64,000 nucleotides of DNA, taken from contig JAVSML010000943.1 in assembly GCA_038503035.1 (NCBI GenBank), forward strand, positions 6,841 through 70,840, given 5' to 3'. Both the position numbers and the translations under genes were made by a program. The notes under the pieces are model-generated. The model was not told the origin of the DNA. It worked only from the letters and a program-made list of their open reading frames with translations, and ran no database searches. Position 1 is the first letter of the stretch. Each line of letters opens with the position of its first letter. The stretch comes from Crocodylus rhombifer (lineage: Eukaryota; Chordata; Crocodylia; Crocodylidae). Positions 47,908-60,062 of the stretch are shown here, in pieces.

Positions 47908-48191
47908 CAGACCTCCTGAGGCTAAAAAGAAAGGCCTACAAAGGATGGAGGATGGGATTCGTGTCCAAGGAAGAATAATTCTGCACTGGTCCAGTCCTGC
48001 AGGGAGCAAACCAGGACAGCCAAGGCTGCAACTGAACTCCAATTAGCTTTAAGCATCAAGGACAATAAAAAGTCATTTTTCAGGTATGTGGGGAGCGAGA
48101 GGAAAAGCAAGGGCAACACTGGACCCCTGCTGAACCAGATGGGGCAAATGACACCCAGGAAAAAGCCAACCTATTAAATGGGTACTTTGCA

Positions 48192-49583
48192 TTGGTCTTT
48201 CATCAGTCCCATGGGATGCACATGCCTGCTATGGGACAGGTAGGTCTGGGTGAGGGAGATCCCCTGTCCTCCATCAATGCTGACCTCGTGAAGGAACACC
48301 TGGAGAGGCTGGATACCTTCAAGTCAACTGGCCCTGACAATCTACACCCCAGGGTACTCAAGGAGCTGGCGAGTATCATAGCCCAGCCTCTGGCATGGAT
48401 CTTTGAAAACTCCTGGTACTCTGGTGTAGTGCCTGAAGACTGGAAGAAGGCAAATTTGGTGCCTGTCTTCAAGAAAGGAAGGTAAGTGGATCTGGCCAAC
48501 TATAGGCCCATCAGCCCGACTTTTATCCTGGGGAAGATCTTAGAAAAGTTTATTAAAGAGCCCATCCTTAATGGACTGGCCGACACCAACATCCTGAGGG
48601 ATAGCCAGCATGGATTTGTTGTGGGTAGGTCTTGCTTGACCAATCTCATTTCCTTCTATGACCAGGTGACCTATCACCTGGACCAGGGAGAAGAGATTGA
48701 TGTCATGTATCTTGACTTCAAAAAAGCCTTCGATCTGGTATCCCATGATCACCTCTTGGCAAAACTGGCCAATTGTGGCCTTGGGTCCACCACGATTCGC
48801 TGGCTGGGAAATTGGTTCTGTGGTCAGACCTAGAGGGTAATAATTGATGGAAGTCAATCCTCATGGTGCCCTGTGACCAGTGAGGTCCTTTAAGGGTCTG
48901 TCATATTGATCAACATCTTCATTAATGATGTGGACATTGGAGTCAGAAGTGGACTGGCCAAGTTCGCCGATGACACCAAACTTTGGGGCAAAGCATCCAC
49001 ACCAGAAGACAGAAGGGTACTCCAGGCTGACCTGGACAGGCTCAGCAAATGGGCAGATGAGAACTTGGTGTTTAACACTGAAAAATGCAGGTTTTTCGTG
49101 AGGAAAAACCTGCAGCATCCTTATAGGCTCAGCAGTCCTACACTGGCTAGCACTACAGAAGAAAGTGACTTGGGGGTCATCATTGACCACAAGATGAACA
49201 TGAGCCTGCAATGAGATGCTGCAGCTAGTAAAGCAACCAAAACGCTGGCTTGCATCCATAGATGCTTCTCAAGCAAATCCCAGGACATCCTTCTGCCCTT
49301 GTACTCGGCCTTGGTGAGGCCGCAGCTGCAGTACTGCATCCAGTTTTGGGCTCCACAATTCAAAAAGGATGTGGAGAAGCTTGAGAGAGTCCAGAGAAGA
49401 GCCATACACATGATCAGAGGTCAGGAGAACAGACCTTACGATGCCAGGCTGAGGGCCATGGGGCTCTTTAGCCTGGAAAAGCGCAGGCTCAGAGGTGACC
49501 TGATGGCCACCTATAAAAGTTTAATCGGGGTGACCACCAGTTTCTGGGGGAATGTTTGTTCACCAGAGTGCCCCAAGGGATAA
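48192..49583 (+). pseudogene. CR1 reverse transcriptase with four in-frame stops
   Basis: A single frame covers the polymerase: KSTGPDNLHPRVLKELA, LANYRPISPTFILGKILEK, QHGFVVGRSCLTNLISFYD, motif A (VMYLDFKKAFDLVSHDHLL), the FADD catalytic box (48963-48974, FADDTKLWGKA), and the C-terminal VRPQLQYCIQFWAP, LFSLEKRRLRGDL. It is interrupted by TAA at 48483-48485, TAG at 48831-48833, TAA at 48891-48893 and TGA at 49212-49214. Each fits a single C-to-T change from a Gln or Arg codon expected in the family. The catalytic aspartates are still present. Confidence 0.87.
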
Positions 49584-49855
49584 CGAGGTCAAATGGTTAT
49601 AAACTACTGCAAGACCGTTTCAGGCTGGACATAAGGACGAGTTTCTTTACTGTCTGAGCCGACAAAGTCTGGAACAGCCTGCCATCAGAGGTGGTTCAAG
49701 CACCTACATTGAACACCTTCAAGAGTAGACTGGATGCTTATCTTACTGGGGTCCTATGACCCCAGCTGACTTCCTGCCCTTTGGGCAGGGGGCTAGACTT
49801 GATGATCTTCCAAGGTTTCTTCCAGCCCTAATATCTATAAAATCTATTAAATACA

Positions 49856-51484
49856 TTCTTGATACAGAGAATTCTCTAGAGAACATTACATAAAGCATAT
49901 GAAAACTATGACCCTATAAAATTCATGTTGCAGTCTGAAAAAGAATTAAAGGCCATCAGTTCTTCTGGACAGAAGATAAATACTAAGAAACAAAAATTAC
50001 AGTTTCAAAAGTCTAAGCTTTTGCAGTGATGAGTGCTTTTTTTTGCTGTTCTTTAAGAACATATGATTATAGGAAAGACAAAAATAAAGGAATGTATAGC
50101 TCATATGTAAATTCATTGTGTTAAGAATCCTTTCATAGAAGAAGAATTAGGAAGAAAGCATGCAAAATCTCACACATTTAAAAACAGTTATGAATAGGAC
50201 CAGCTTACAAGATAAACAGCATTCGGAGACACTGAGAAGTCTGAATGTAGTGTAATTGTTAAAATCTGATGAAACAGTCTGAAGTGTGCCAAGGAAGTAG
50301 AGAGAACAATTCAAACTAGACACTGACTGCTCATTTCAGAGAGGGCTAGGAGGCAGCTATTCTGAGTCTGAACTTTAAGAGACCTGCATTCAATATAAAT
50401 CTTCAGCATAAATCAACTAGAGTTTGTTTTTTTCCTTAAAGGGTGGAAAATTTGCTGTGACCAATTTAAATATCATTAAATAATTTATTTTTTTAAAATT
50501 AATTATTTACCAGCAATATTTGTGTTGTCAGGGGAGATGAAAGGATTCCAAAAGCATGATTGACATGTCAGTATTAATCATAAAAATAACTATTTTGTAT
50601 TTTTCAAAGATTAATGATTAAGATGAGACTGAAGAATAAGAAGAATGCCTTAGTGAACTAGCCCAGAGTGGTTTACTAAAGAATAGAATTGCTATGCAAA
50701 ATATCTATAACTTCTGGCATTGGTAATAGCCATATGGGAAGCAGTAATGCCTCTTTCATTGATGACATCAGGTAAAAATAGGTCCCCCAGACTATTATAA
50801 TTAGGAGATTTAAACAAAAGTGTATAAACCAATATGTATAAGGATGACTTGGATGTAAGGTCAATAGGGTCTGTAAACTTTATTTGATGTATATATGTCA
50901 CCCCAACAAGGCTCAGATAAGTTTAAAATAAAGGAAACAGAATACGTATAAAACAGGAAAATCACAAAATAGCTTAAATGGGAACTAGAATATCAACACA
51001 GACACCCCCCCCCACAAACTAACTTTGTTTGCTAAATCTGCCCTAATACAGTGCTTCCAAAAGATGTCCAGGCTCAGGTTCGGGGGGGGCGCTCAAGAGG
51101 GAGGAAATTCCAGAGCCAAGTTACGTCTAACAACAATCTGCTATGCCTTTTCATGAAGCAGACTTGGAGTATTGATAATAGTTGGAGGAGGCTGCTCATG
51201 CCTGATTTTAGGGATTGCTGTGAGGCATAAGGAAAAAAGACAGTGCCTTAGGTAAATAGGTCCAAACTATTTAAAACCCTATACCTAAAGTACACACAGT
51301 CAAAAAGCCCAAGGCTGAATTGATTCAGTCTTCGCAGGTTAGTCTAAGATGCAAAAATTAAACTGAGAAACAAGTGGATACACATTCACTTTTGAATCAG
51401 GAAAATGTAGCCACATACCTGCAGTGGCTCAAGCCAAAAGGTGGGGGAAAGGGGGGAACTAGAGCATAGCCAGTAAGGGCTGTA
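49856..51484. other. Non-coding stretch
   Basis: A+T-rich unique-looking DNA with C and G runs at 51005-51013 and near 51082. No gene recognised. Confidence 0.55.
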
Positions 51485-51640
51485 TGTCTACTTCTTCTTC
51501 CTGCTACCCCTGAAGTCCCTGGGATTTGCAGTCTACAATCACAGCAGCAGGACTCTGCAGGATTTCTCATCACTTCCACTTCCTGCTTCCAGGTGCCTGT
51601 GGGATTTGTAGTTCACAGTCACAGCCAGCAGTAAGTTTTT
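51485..51640 (+). repeat. Degenerate direct duplication of about 82 bases
   Basis: Copy 1 (around 51485-51560) and copy 2 (around 51568-51640) share TTCCTGCT..C, GGGATTTGYAGT and CACAGYCACAGC-type words in the same order. It is probably part of a GC-richer repeat extending to about 51870. Confidence 0.45.
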
Positions 51641-51869
51641 AACAGGGCAGGGCAGCACATCTCTGTATTTGGGAGAAGGGAAGTTTACCCCCCCCCCCAG
51701 CCCCAGACCCCAATCAGAATTTGCCTAGTGGAGGAAGAGCAGGGCAGTCCCTCCCTTCCACTCCCTTCTCTGTTGGAGCACACAGCCCAACCCAGGGCTG
51801 GAAAACATGCTGGGATGCTAGGGGACTCTGATTTTACTTGAGCTAGGAAGGGGTCTGGGACAAATTTCA

Positions 51870-52055
51870 TAAACCAGTTTGACCCAAATCAATTAAGTCT
51901 GCTACTACATTCAACCAGGTTTATCTTAAACTAGTTTCAGCCATTTTAAACTGGTTAATGAATACTAAGCTTATACTAAGCTTATGTTCTGTTACAGGTT
52001 TAAACCAGTTTCTGATCACTTAAACCAGTGTATGTGTAACTTCTGTCCCTAGCCT
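51870..52055. mobile_element. Partial MITE related to 53963-54220
   Basis: The right end (inverse AGGCTAGGGACAGA) matches the terminal repeat of the element at 53963 in 13 of 14 bases. The subterminal CAGTTTCTGATCACTTA (about 52005-52022) is also shared with 54159-54182. The left end was not located. Confidence 0.45.
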
Positions 52056-53962
52056 ATAGGTCAAAATGAGTATGATAAATTGTGCTCAGAAAGCTATTGG
52101 GAGCCAGCACAGACTCTGCACTTTGTGCTCCTGGTGATGCACCCCTGTCAGAATGCAGGCCGCCACCTTCTGCATCAGCATCAGCTTCTAAACAGTCTTC
52201 TCAGGTAGTTCTATATACAGCACATTAAGTTAGATGGGATTAGCATAAGCCAAAAACCCTTGCTTTGAAAAAAGCAAAGTATTAAAGGAAAATAGTAGTG
52301 AAAATAAATTTCTTCTTTCTCATCTTGACAAAGACAAAAAAAAGGTCATCATTTCCCCTGCATAAATATTTCTCCCCTTCACAGACACAAACTCTGAAGA
52401 AGATGCACACTATTTAGCATTTTACATTTCTTTGGGGGGATTTGTTTGTGCTTCTGAAAAATATCATCATTTATTTTATTTTCTTAATCAGCAATTGAAT
52501 TTCTTTGATTTTTTCTCAAGCACTCTCACCTGAAACTTGTCCATACTTATAAGAAGTCTGCAGCCCAAGGCATTAGTTAGTTGGCACAATAAGTGCTCTG
52601 TAACTACAAAGCAGCAACAGGATACTTTAATCCATACACTGTTATATTTGTACCACACAGCTACTTCAGTACTTTTACTGTAGGAGAAAAATAGTTAGAT
52701 AGGTAAAAAGTCAGTTTACTCATTTAACATTATTTACTACAGTCCTATAACTGTTTAGAGTCAATATGAATACCTTCTGTTGTAGTGCAATTAATGCCCT
52801 CATAATTGAAATTTCTATATCCCTTTTTGATATATGATAGGTCTGGTTATGTGCAAATACATTATTAGGACTATTTCAGCAGTTGAATCCAAGAATATTT
52901 TTAGAAATTCGAAGTGGTTAACAGAAGGCAAGTTGCCTAACAAGGACTGAATCTTTACTATTACTTACCCATTTTAATATATTAATTGAATTCCATTAAT
53001 GCCATTCTCTGAACTGTGAAACTGCTGCCTATTCCCCATGACCCAAGATTGTCCTGTTTTAAATCCATTAAATGAAATTATGTGATACAAAGGTTAATTA
53101 ATCATGCATGCCCAGCAGCAGAAAAACTGGGCATATAAATGGAATATTGATCTTCAAGGATGCTGCTGCTCCTTCAAACCATAATGGAATTAACCACAGG
53201 TATGTTTTGTGAGCAATGGTGATATAATTAACAGTAATAAAGTCAGGCCTTGGTACTTAAATAAATCTGTTCAGAAAAGTGTTTCAAAAAGATGATCCTA
53301 GTACCTCACACATCATTTAAATACAGGAAGTCAGACTCTTTTATTTGTAAATATGAAATGTATTTGGAAACACCAGTCAATAACTAATAAAAGATGGACT
53401 TTAAATCATTGATATTTATTTTTAATATCTCATTGCAGTAATACTGGCATCATATAAAATGGTATGACAGAATACAATATCTAGGTGCTATTTTACATGT
53501 TCTTCCCTCTTTGCAAGGTTCTAAAATGTGGTGCAGTGTCCTTCATGTAAACGTACTATTCTGCCAACTATAATACATCATTTCACTACCGTCTTCACTA
53601 ATTGTAACAGAATCTTGCTCTCAGGATCCAGTTAATTTGGCTCCCAGGCAGGCTTTTAAGAAAGATGCAGCCATGTGCTCAATTTTAATTTTGCATTAAA
53701 AATATGCATGTTATTCTAATTATTAAAAACGTGTTTGTATTTGTATATACTTTTAGCCAGTTAATAAGGTCAATGTAAAGCAAACTCAGTGCCGTATAGC
53801 ACTAAATTTCTGCTGCCTCTATTCAGCTCTTTAGGTTGATACATTTACAATGATATGTTTCAAACCCTAGAAACAGCATGTTTCTATTTAAGTACATCAT
53901 TTTTATAACAATGAAGCTGACAGCATCTTAACATATCACATAGCTAATTCAAATGAGCTCTC
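52056..53962. other. Non-coding stretch with a candidate conserved segment
   Basis: A+T-rich unique-looking DNA. 53040-53200 contains closely packed homeobox- and TATA-like words (GGTTAATTAATCATGCATG, GGGCATATAAATGG) and could be a regulatory element. No gene recognised. Confidence 0.5.
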
Positions 53963-54220
53963 AGGCTAGGTACAGACATGCAAAAAAAACCTGAGGCAGA
54001 ATTGATCTAAGTTGCATAGTTTTCTGTAAGCTGTGTAGTTTAGATGGGTAGCAAACAAAACACACATTCGTCCTTTGTGGTGGGGATGCAGAAACCTTAG
54101 ACCAGGTTCTTTCATTTTTAAACCATTCTGTGTGTCAGATTTCTGTTCTGTCACAGATATAGAGCAGTTTCTGATCACTTATATTGGTAAAAGTGTACCT
54201 GGCCAGTCTGTACCTGGCCT
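53963..54220. mobile_element. MITE with AGGCTAGGTACAGAC termini
   Basis: The left end AGGCTAGGTACAGACAT and the inverse of the right end AGGCCAGGTACAGACTG match at 14 of 17 bases over a 258-base element. It has no coding capacity. The superfamily is not certain; the internal CAGTTTCTGATCACTTA is shared with the partial copy ending at 52055. Confidence 0.6.
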
Positions 54221-54409
54221 CCGTAATATCACTTCTATCTTGATTGGCATTGGATGAAGGGCAGACAATTAATGACTTTCATCATAGATGCTACAGATGC
54301 CAATTTAGTTTCTTTTGATGTCATTGATATAAATAAGTTTGCCAGAGAACTAGGAAGATAACTCGCTGTACCATTACTGGAAAACATAATTGTATCGATG
54401 GAAATTTTA

Positions 54410-54541
54410 TCAAGAGGAGGCTAGATAGGCACCTGGCTGGGGTTGTCTGACCTTGGTCCTTTTCCTGCCTGGGGCAAGGGGTTGGACATGATGATTCTTC
54501 AGGGTCCCTTCCGACTCTACAATCTATGAATCTATGAAATA
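54410..54541 (+). mobile_element. CR1 LINE extreme 3' end
   Basis: Encodes FIKRRLDRHLAGV and then passes through the conserved 3' sequence GGTTGGACATGATGATTCTTC..GGTCCCTTCCGACTCTA into two ATCTATGA repeats, the CR1-type tail. Almost the whole element is missing through 5' truncation, which is normal for CR1. Confidence 0.85.
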
Positions 54542-55305
54542 TGATATCCCTGCTGAAGAGCTAAAACTGCCTCCCTTCAAGTTTAAAACTAGAGGTTTCT
54601 GTGCCTCAGTTCAGCAGTGCCTTCAAGCTTGCCAGGAGATTAATTGAGGTCACTGGGATACTTCACTTGTTTCACATGCTTAAATAACTTGCTTAATTAA
54701 TGCCCAATCAGTGGGATTTGGGAGATGCTTAAATCAGGGGAGGCACTTTATTTTTATTTTTTTTATTTTCTGCAGAACTTCACACTACAGTTTTTACTTA
54801 TTTTCTTGGAACCTCGCATTGCAGTTTTTTCCCCCTCCCCCCACCGCCTTTTTTTTTTTTTAAAAAAAAGAGCTTTCATGAAAGTCAGTTTCAGCTCCCT
54901 CTCCTCTTTTCCCAGGTATTTGAACACTCAAGGAAAACCAGCCTGCATTGAACTAGAATGTTCAATTGGCCTAGATGTGATTAGATGATTTTTAATGAGT
55001 TGGTGCTTTTGGAATTGGGTGAATCAGCATAAAAACGATATCTTTAATAGAATTTCAGACAAAACTAATGATGTGAGGTCTATCATTTCTACTGCCACTA
55101 ACAGGTATCTATAAGAAAATGAAGGCAAGATCTTGAACTCTATGTGGAGTTCAGCCTGGTTTGGATCCTGAGGGAATTTGGAGTCTCATATTTGTAATGC
55201 CTCATCTGTCTCCAAATCTGACTGTGAAAGAGACATCTGGAAGATGATTTTATTATTACAGAAAGTACATCTTCAATGCACTGCTGATTAAGAGGAGAAG
55301 AAGCA
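54542..55305. other. Non-coding spacer
   Basis: Includes a T/C-rich and A-rich patch at about 54825-54870. No gene recognised. Confidence 0.5.
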
Positions 55306-55497
55306 TTGGACATCAATAATTCAGGACATAGTAGCTGGACTATCAAATGCCCAGGTTCATTCAATCAAGTAGAAGTAAATATTGCTGGAACTCCCCTGAA
55401 GCCTGATTGTATGAATCAATTAAGCCAGCTAAGGTCTGTAATGAAAGGGAAGGTCAAAAATGTGTTTGAAAAATGCATGAAATATGCTACTAGGTAA
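55306..55497 (+). other. Candidate terminal part of an exon, unrecognised
   Basis: A 63-residue open frame (with SWTIKCPGSFNQVEVNIAG and LRSVMKGKVKNVFEKCMKYA) that ends beside a donor-like AG/GTAAGC at about 55494-55499. A possible acceptor (TTATTATTACAG) ends near 55261, but the frame has a stop between it and the open part. No family is recognised. It may be chance or a relic. Confidence 0.2.
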
Positions 55498-58052
55498 GCA
55501 TTTTTATTGGGCTACAAACCAATAGAGAACATTACTTTGAAAGTGGGGAAACACACATATGCATAGATACCATTAAAGAACAAACAGATATCATTAAGCA
55601 TAACATGTTGCATTTCTGAATATCAAAGAGGACACAATGGGTTTGTATTTATTTAATATTATATTCTATACATGTAATGAGGCCTGCTGGGGACTCATTA
55701 CTTTTCTGTGAACATAGGAGGAAGGGAATGTTGACCTGGTGATAGAATGTAGGTGGTAAATATAGAGAGGTTACCTGGGGTTATCAGATGGTAGACAGGT
55801 TATAATGTTCCATAAATCAATGTCTATATTTAGTCCATGAAGCACAGAAGATGAAAACCAGTCATAGTTTTGCACCTAACTTTCCTCCATTTTACAATAT
55901 TCTATTAGTCTGAGAAATAAACCTTATATTAGAAGATATGAACCCTGATGGATCAGATGTACTTATTCTATTCCAGGAGAAATTAAATGCAAACATAGAA
56001 CCTAGAGGAAATATCTCTCACACTATAAAACCCCCAGAAATTACATACATGACTGCCCTAGACTGTGGAGTGTCAGAGTCTGGCACATGTCTGGATGTGA
56101 AATCATACTGAGAGCCATGAAGCTTTAGCATCAGGAAGAACAAAAGTGTACTAATATTACATTTAGCTACACTTTTGAACAAAATCTTTCCTTGCCATCC
56201 TTGATTTCCTTGTAGGAATTTGAAGAAGTAGAATGAAATAGACAGCAGGGCAAGCTACTATTTTGTAAATTAACTCAGTCCTTATGACTGCACTGGCCTA
56301 AGCATAGGGGACTGGTAGGGGGTACACATGGTCCCCGTGAAGGGGCCACTGTCCGCCCAATGGCCAAAACTGATGCTGTTGGTAGGGCTGGTGCCCCCAA
56401 ACAGGGCTGTTGCTGTCGGCAGCTTCTGCAGGTGCCCCCCACCACCCCCAGATTCAGGAGGCACCAGTCACTCATGAGTCTAAGAAATCTCCAATTGCAA
56501 CTAAATAGAGTCCTTTTCCCACAGAGCAACCTGGAGAACATTAGTGCAGGTTTCAATCACAGTTCCCCACCAACTTGCTTTACCCTATCCCTGGGAGGAC
56601 TACCTATAAGAGTGGCTCTTCATATGCATGCATCCCTTGGCTTCTGTACCAAGACTAGGTTGTAAAGGGTTTTTTGTCTTAATCCAACTAATCCAGAGAT
56701 GAAATATGTTAAACTTTAGATATGACTTTAAATTTAAGTTGACTTATTAAAAGTTCCCAGGATATTTTACCCAAATTTATGTCACTATCAAAGTAGAGGC
56801 TCAATTCTTACAGACACTTAAATGCCCTCCCACTTACGTCCAATACCAGCTGTGAATACCTTAATCAGGAGGAAAATGACACCTGTACAGGATTCAAAAT
56901 TAGGGTAAAATTAAAAACTAGCTGCCAAGCTACTCAAAATTATAGCTGTTGTAAACATGACTTTAGATACCAAAGAAAGCAAACAAGTTAAAGGCAAGTG
57001 AGAAGGTAAATTAGGTAACAGTTGAGGAAGAGATTTTTTGGATCTCATTTTTCACTCAGGCATCTCAAATCTGCATAAACTCTGCCTTAGCCTTTTATGG
57101 ATATAGCCTGAAGCCCTTTTCCCATATGCTTCCCCAGCCTCCTAACAACATTAAGAAAAGTTCACCTTTGACCAAGCTTACAGAAAATTCAGTGCCATAA
57201 AGAACTACGGGATGAACTATTCTGCTAGCTATCAGGGAAAGGATTTAGCACAACTGCAAAGGCTTTAAGGAACATAGTGATCCACACAAATCACAAATCT
57301 GGTGGGGCTTTTTTGTGCAGGTGAAAGATACTGGGGAAAGACTGTGTGTATGTATGTCACTTGACTCGCTGCATAATTGAATAGTTCTCACATGTATTTG
57401 AAAGGCTATGTTAAGAATAAAGAAAGAGTTGTCTTCTGTCTTAGATGACAGGATTTGAAGCTTATTTTAAATTACACTAATTGTATTTAGACAAAGAACA
57501 TGGTCTATTCTTTTAACTATTTTTCACTGGCAGCAACTTAAGTTATTTTGAAGAGTGGTTTAATAAGTCTTTTTTAAAAATAAATTCAGGAGCGATCTGA
57601 AGCAATAAGATTTATTCCTTTTTTGGGCAGGAGGGGGGAAAAAGAATCAATGTTTAAATTTTCTCCCTATGTAATTCTAATGGTGTTTCATTAGAGAAAT
57701 TACAAATTGGAGTTCAAATAACTCACTCATTCAATAGATGCTGTACATTTTGGTATATGCAGCACTTTTCAAATAAACTGCTTTCAGTCATTTGAAGAAA
57801 AGGACTTAGCTTTAGTAATTCATGCTTATGAATCATGTCAGGGGTCAGAAACCAGGAAAAACAAGACAGAACAGAAATCAAGAGACTTGCTATAGCAGAC
57901 TGGGTCAAAACTTGAATGGCCTGGAAAGCTGTGGGCCCAGTGGGATCTAAATGGATTGGTGGTGCTTCAGGCGGCCAATCAAAATGCTCATTGTTCCTAA
58001 ACCGGGGCAGAGTTCATTAGCTGGTGACTCATTGCAGATGTGGCTACTTAGT
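55498..58052. other. Non-coding stretch
   Basis: A+T-rich with a GC-rich patch at about 56300-56470. No gene or defined transposon recognised. Confidence 0.55.
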
Positions 58053-58857
58053 TGGGCTGTGTGAAAGACTATAGTTTTGTTTCAATGTCCATTTCACCAT
58101 TTTGAGTGGACAGTGTTTTGTTGCATTGTTTCATTTAATTTTGAAGCACTGTCCTGTTTTGTTTTGTGGAAGCTGTTTCGCTATTCCAATGCATCTCAAC
58201 GTTTCGCCCATAGGCTATAATGGGGAATCAGGAAAATGCCTAAAATTTTGTCAGTTCTTTCCTGAGTTGGATGACAGTTGCAGGGCTGCTATCCCCCTCT
58301 GGCGGGCATGAAGCTTGCCAAGTTTCAAGAAGATAGGTGCAGAGGTTTCTGGGAAACTGCACCTCAAACTGTTCAAAATACAATTCCTGACATTTGCCAG
58401 CAGCAGCAGCTTCCTCTCATCCGGCACACCAATCTGGGGGCTTGCACTCTGAGGATGGCTGCATGGCTATGCCAAACTCCTCCCAGGTGTCTGAGCCCCT
58501 GGATCTGTGCCCTGGATGAGAGGAGCTGCATCTGCAACCTGGGACTGATGCTGGGTGCAGGCTGTGCCCAGCATCTGAGAAGATTGCTGCTCTCCCCTCT
58601 GAGCCCCCTCTCATCCGGCACACAGATCCAGGGGCTTGCACCCCTGGGAGAGCTGCCAGGCTGTGACAGATTCTTCCTGGGGATGCGAGCCCCAGATCTG
58701 TATGCCAGGTGAGAGGAGGCTGCCTCAAACGTTTTGAGTGCCTTTGTTTCATTTTGAAGCTATTTCAAAGCCTTTTATTTCAGTGTCACTGTTTTGAGCT
58801 TGAAACATGTGGAAAGAGCTTCAAAATGAAATGTGGTGAAATTTTGCACAGCTCTAC
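58053..58857. mobile_element. Foldback DNA transposon, probably hAT-like
   Basis: The left end GGGCTGTGTGAAAG and the inverse of the right end AGAGCTGTGCAAAA are matching terminal repeats, and TTTCATTTTGAAGC-type words repeat in both arms. The GC-rich interior carries CTCTCATCCGGCACA in direct orientation near 58416 and 58610, and inverted relatives near 58498 and 58682. Its ends resemble those of 1520-2350. No transposase; the open frames on both strands are compositional. Confidence 0.55.
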
Positions 58858-58861
58858 TACT

Positions 58862-59560
58862 TAGGGTGTGTGTAGATGAAACAGGGGCCCTACATTGAAG
58901 TGGTGGGTTTTAAAAACCACTGCTTCAATTTAAGGCTGATTAAGCCCCTATGTCATGCACACACCCTACTGACTTACCTGCCTCTCTGGCAGGGAGGAAA
59001 AGGCAAGCTGCTGGCAGGCGGAGAGGTCTGCGGGCTGCAGGGGGGGGGCTGGTGCTTCCCTCCACAGTAACTGCAGCCCACCCCCCGGCAGCACCTGCCC
59101 ACATGCGCCCAGCTGAGGTGGACCCAGGGGGCACTGCAGACACAGAAGGAAGCACTGGGCTCTCACACAGCTCAGGCAGACAGGCAGACTCTGGAAGTGG
59201 GGGTGGGGGTGGGGGGAAGGAACAGGCTTGCTGCTTTTCTTGGGTGGAGCTGATTTCCTGGGCTGCTGTCAGGCTGCCTGCAGGGCTTCCTGCAGAGCAG
59301 TGCAGCTGTATGGAGCCCAGTGCTTTATGCCATGGCTTTAGGGGCAGCAATCTAGAACTCCTCAAAGGAGTTTTAGTTTGCTGTGCCCCAAGTCATTTAA
59401 GGTGCCTTATGCTGCTGAATTTCCTACAGTGGCTGAAATTAATGCACAATACACCACTGAGGCGTACAAAAACCAACACCATTAAAGTGGTGCAAAAGCA
59501 TTTAGTCTGTTTTAAAGTGTCGGCACACATGGCTCTCCTTTCATCTACACATGGCCTTAG
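58862..59560 (-). mobile_element. PIF/Harbinger-like MITE, copy 2
   Basis: The termini AGGGTGTGTGTAGATGAAAC and the inverse of the right end (AAGGCCATGTGTAGATGAAAG) form terminal inverted repeats sharing GTGTAGATGAAA. TTA occurs at both borders, consistent with a TWA target duplication. The body matches 32681-33311 in reverse orientation, including the paired GGTGGGTTTTAAAAACCACTGCTTCAA block and CTCCTCAAAGGAGTTTTAG. The GC-rich middle produces a 248-codon open frame that has no recognisable domain and should not be called a gene. Confidence 0.7.
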
Positions 59561-60062
59561 ATGCTTGGCTCACGTTGGCCTGTCCGATCAGGGTGCCCAC
59601 AGACAATTTGCCAGCTGCTCTCCCTCCCTCCTTCCCTCAAAGGGTGTTGGGGGGGGAGAAAAAGAACAGATGACTATGGGATACTGGAGTTTCTAGGGAC
59701 TTCCAGTGCTTCATGAAAGCAAATGGGTATTATACATAACACAAAAATAACTTCACTCTTCAATGAAGCTGCTTCTTTGAAAGAGCTAACAGTTTACAGC
59801 ACTATAAGCTCACAACCAATATTAATTTACAAAAAGACTGATTTTAATTTTAAAAGACCAAACAGTTATAAGAAAGCCACTTTAGAGCATTTGAACTGGA
59901 ATAGCTAATACTTCATAAAATTCCAATAACCTAAGGTGCTGCATTTTGATTAACCAGATAGACACATAGGGGCTGATTTTTGTTTGTGTTGATCTCCCGG
60001 AACTCCAAATGATGTCCATTGGAACATGATTTTTTTTTTTTTAAATAAAAGTTACAGTCAAG
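59561..60062. other. Non-coding spacer
   Basis: A+T-rich, with a poly-T run at about 60031-60041. No gene recognised. Confidence 0.5.

Larger units (their letters stand above)
46020..49855 (+). mobile_element. Long CR1 LINE with nested CR1 insertion
   Basis: A 5'-truncated but otherwise nearly complete CR1 non-LTR retrotransposon. In order: the C-terminal part of ORF1 (46064-46336), a linker, ORF2 endonuclease start (46459-46615), a second CR1 inserted at about 46618-47143, the rest of the endonuclease (47146-47907), the reverse transcriptase (48192-49583, one frame) and a 3' untranslated region ending in short ATCTATAAA-type repeats near 49850, as CR1 uses instead of poly-A. In-frame stops and a frameshift between endonuclease and polymerase make it inactive. 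Confidence 0.88.

Noticed and set aside
58950..59696. 248-codon open frame on the plus strand
   Set aside because: It lies mostly inside the inverted MITE copy, is rich in Ala/Gly/Ser/Pro from GC-rich repeats, has no domain, and runs past the transposon end.
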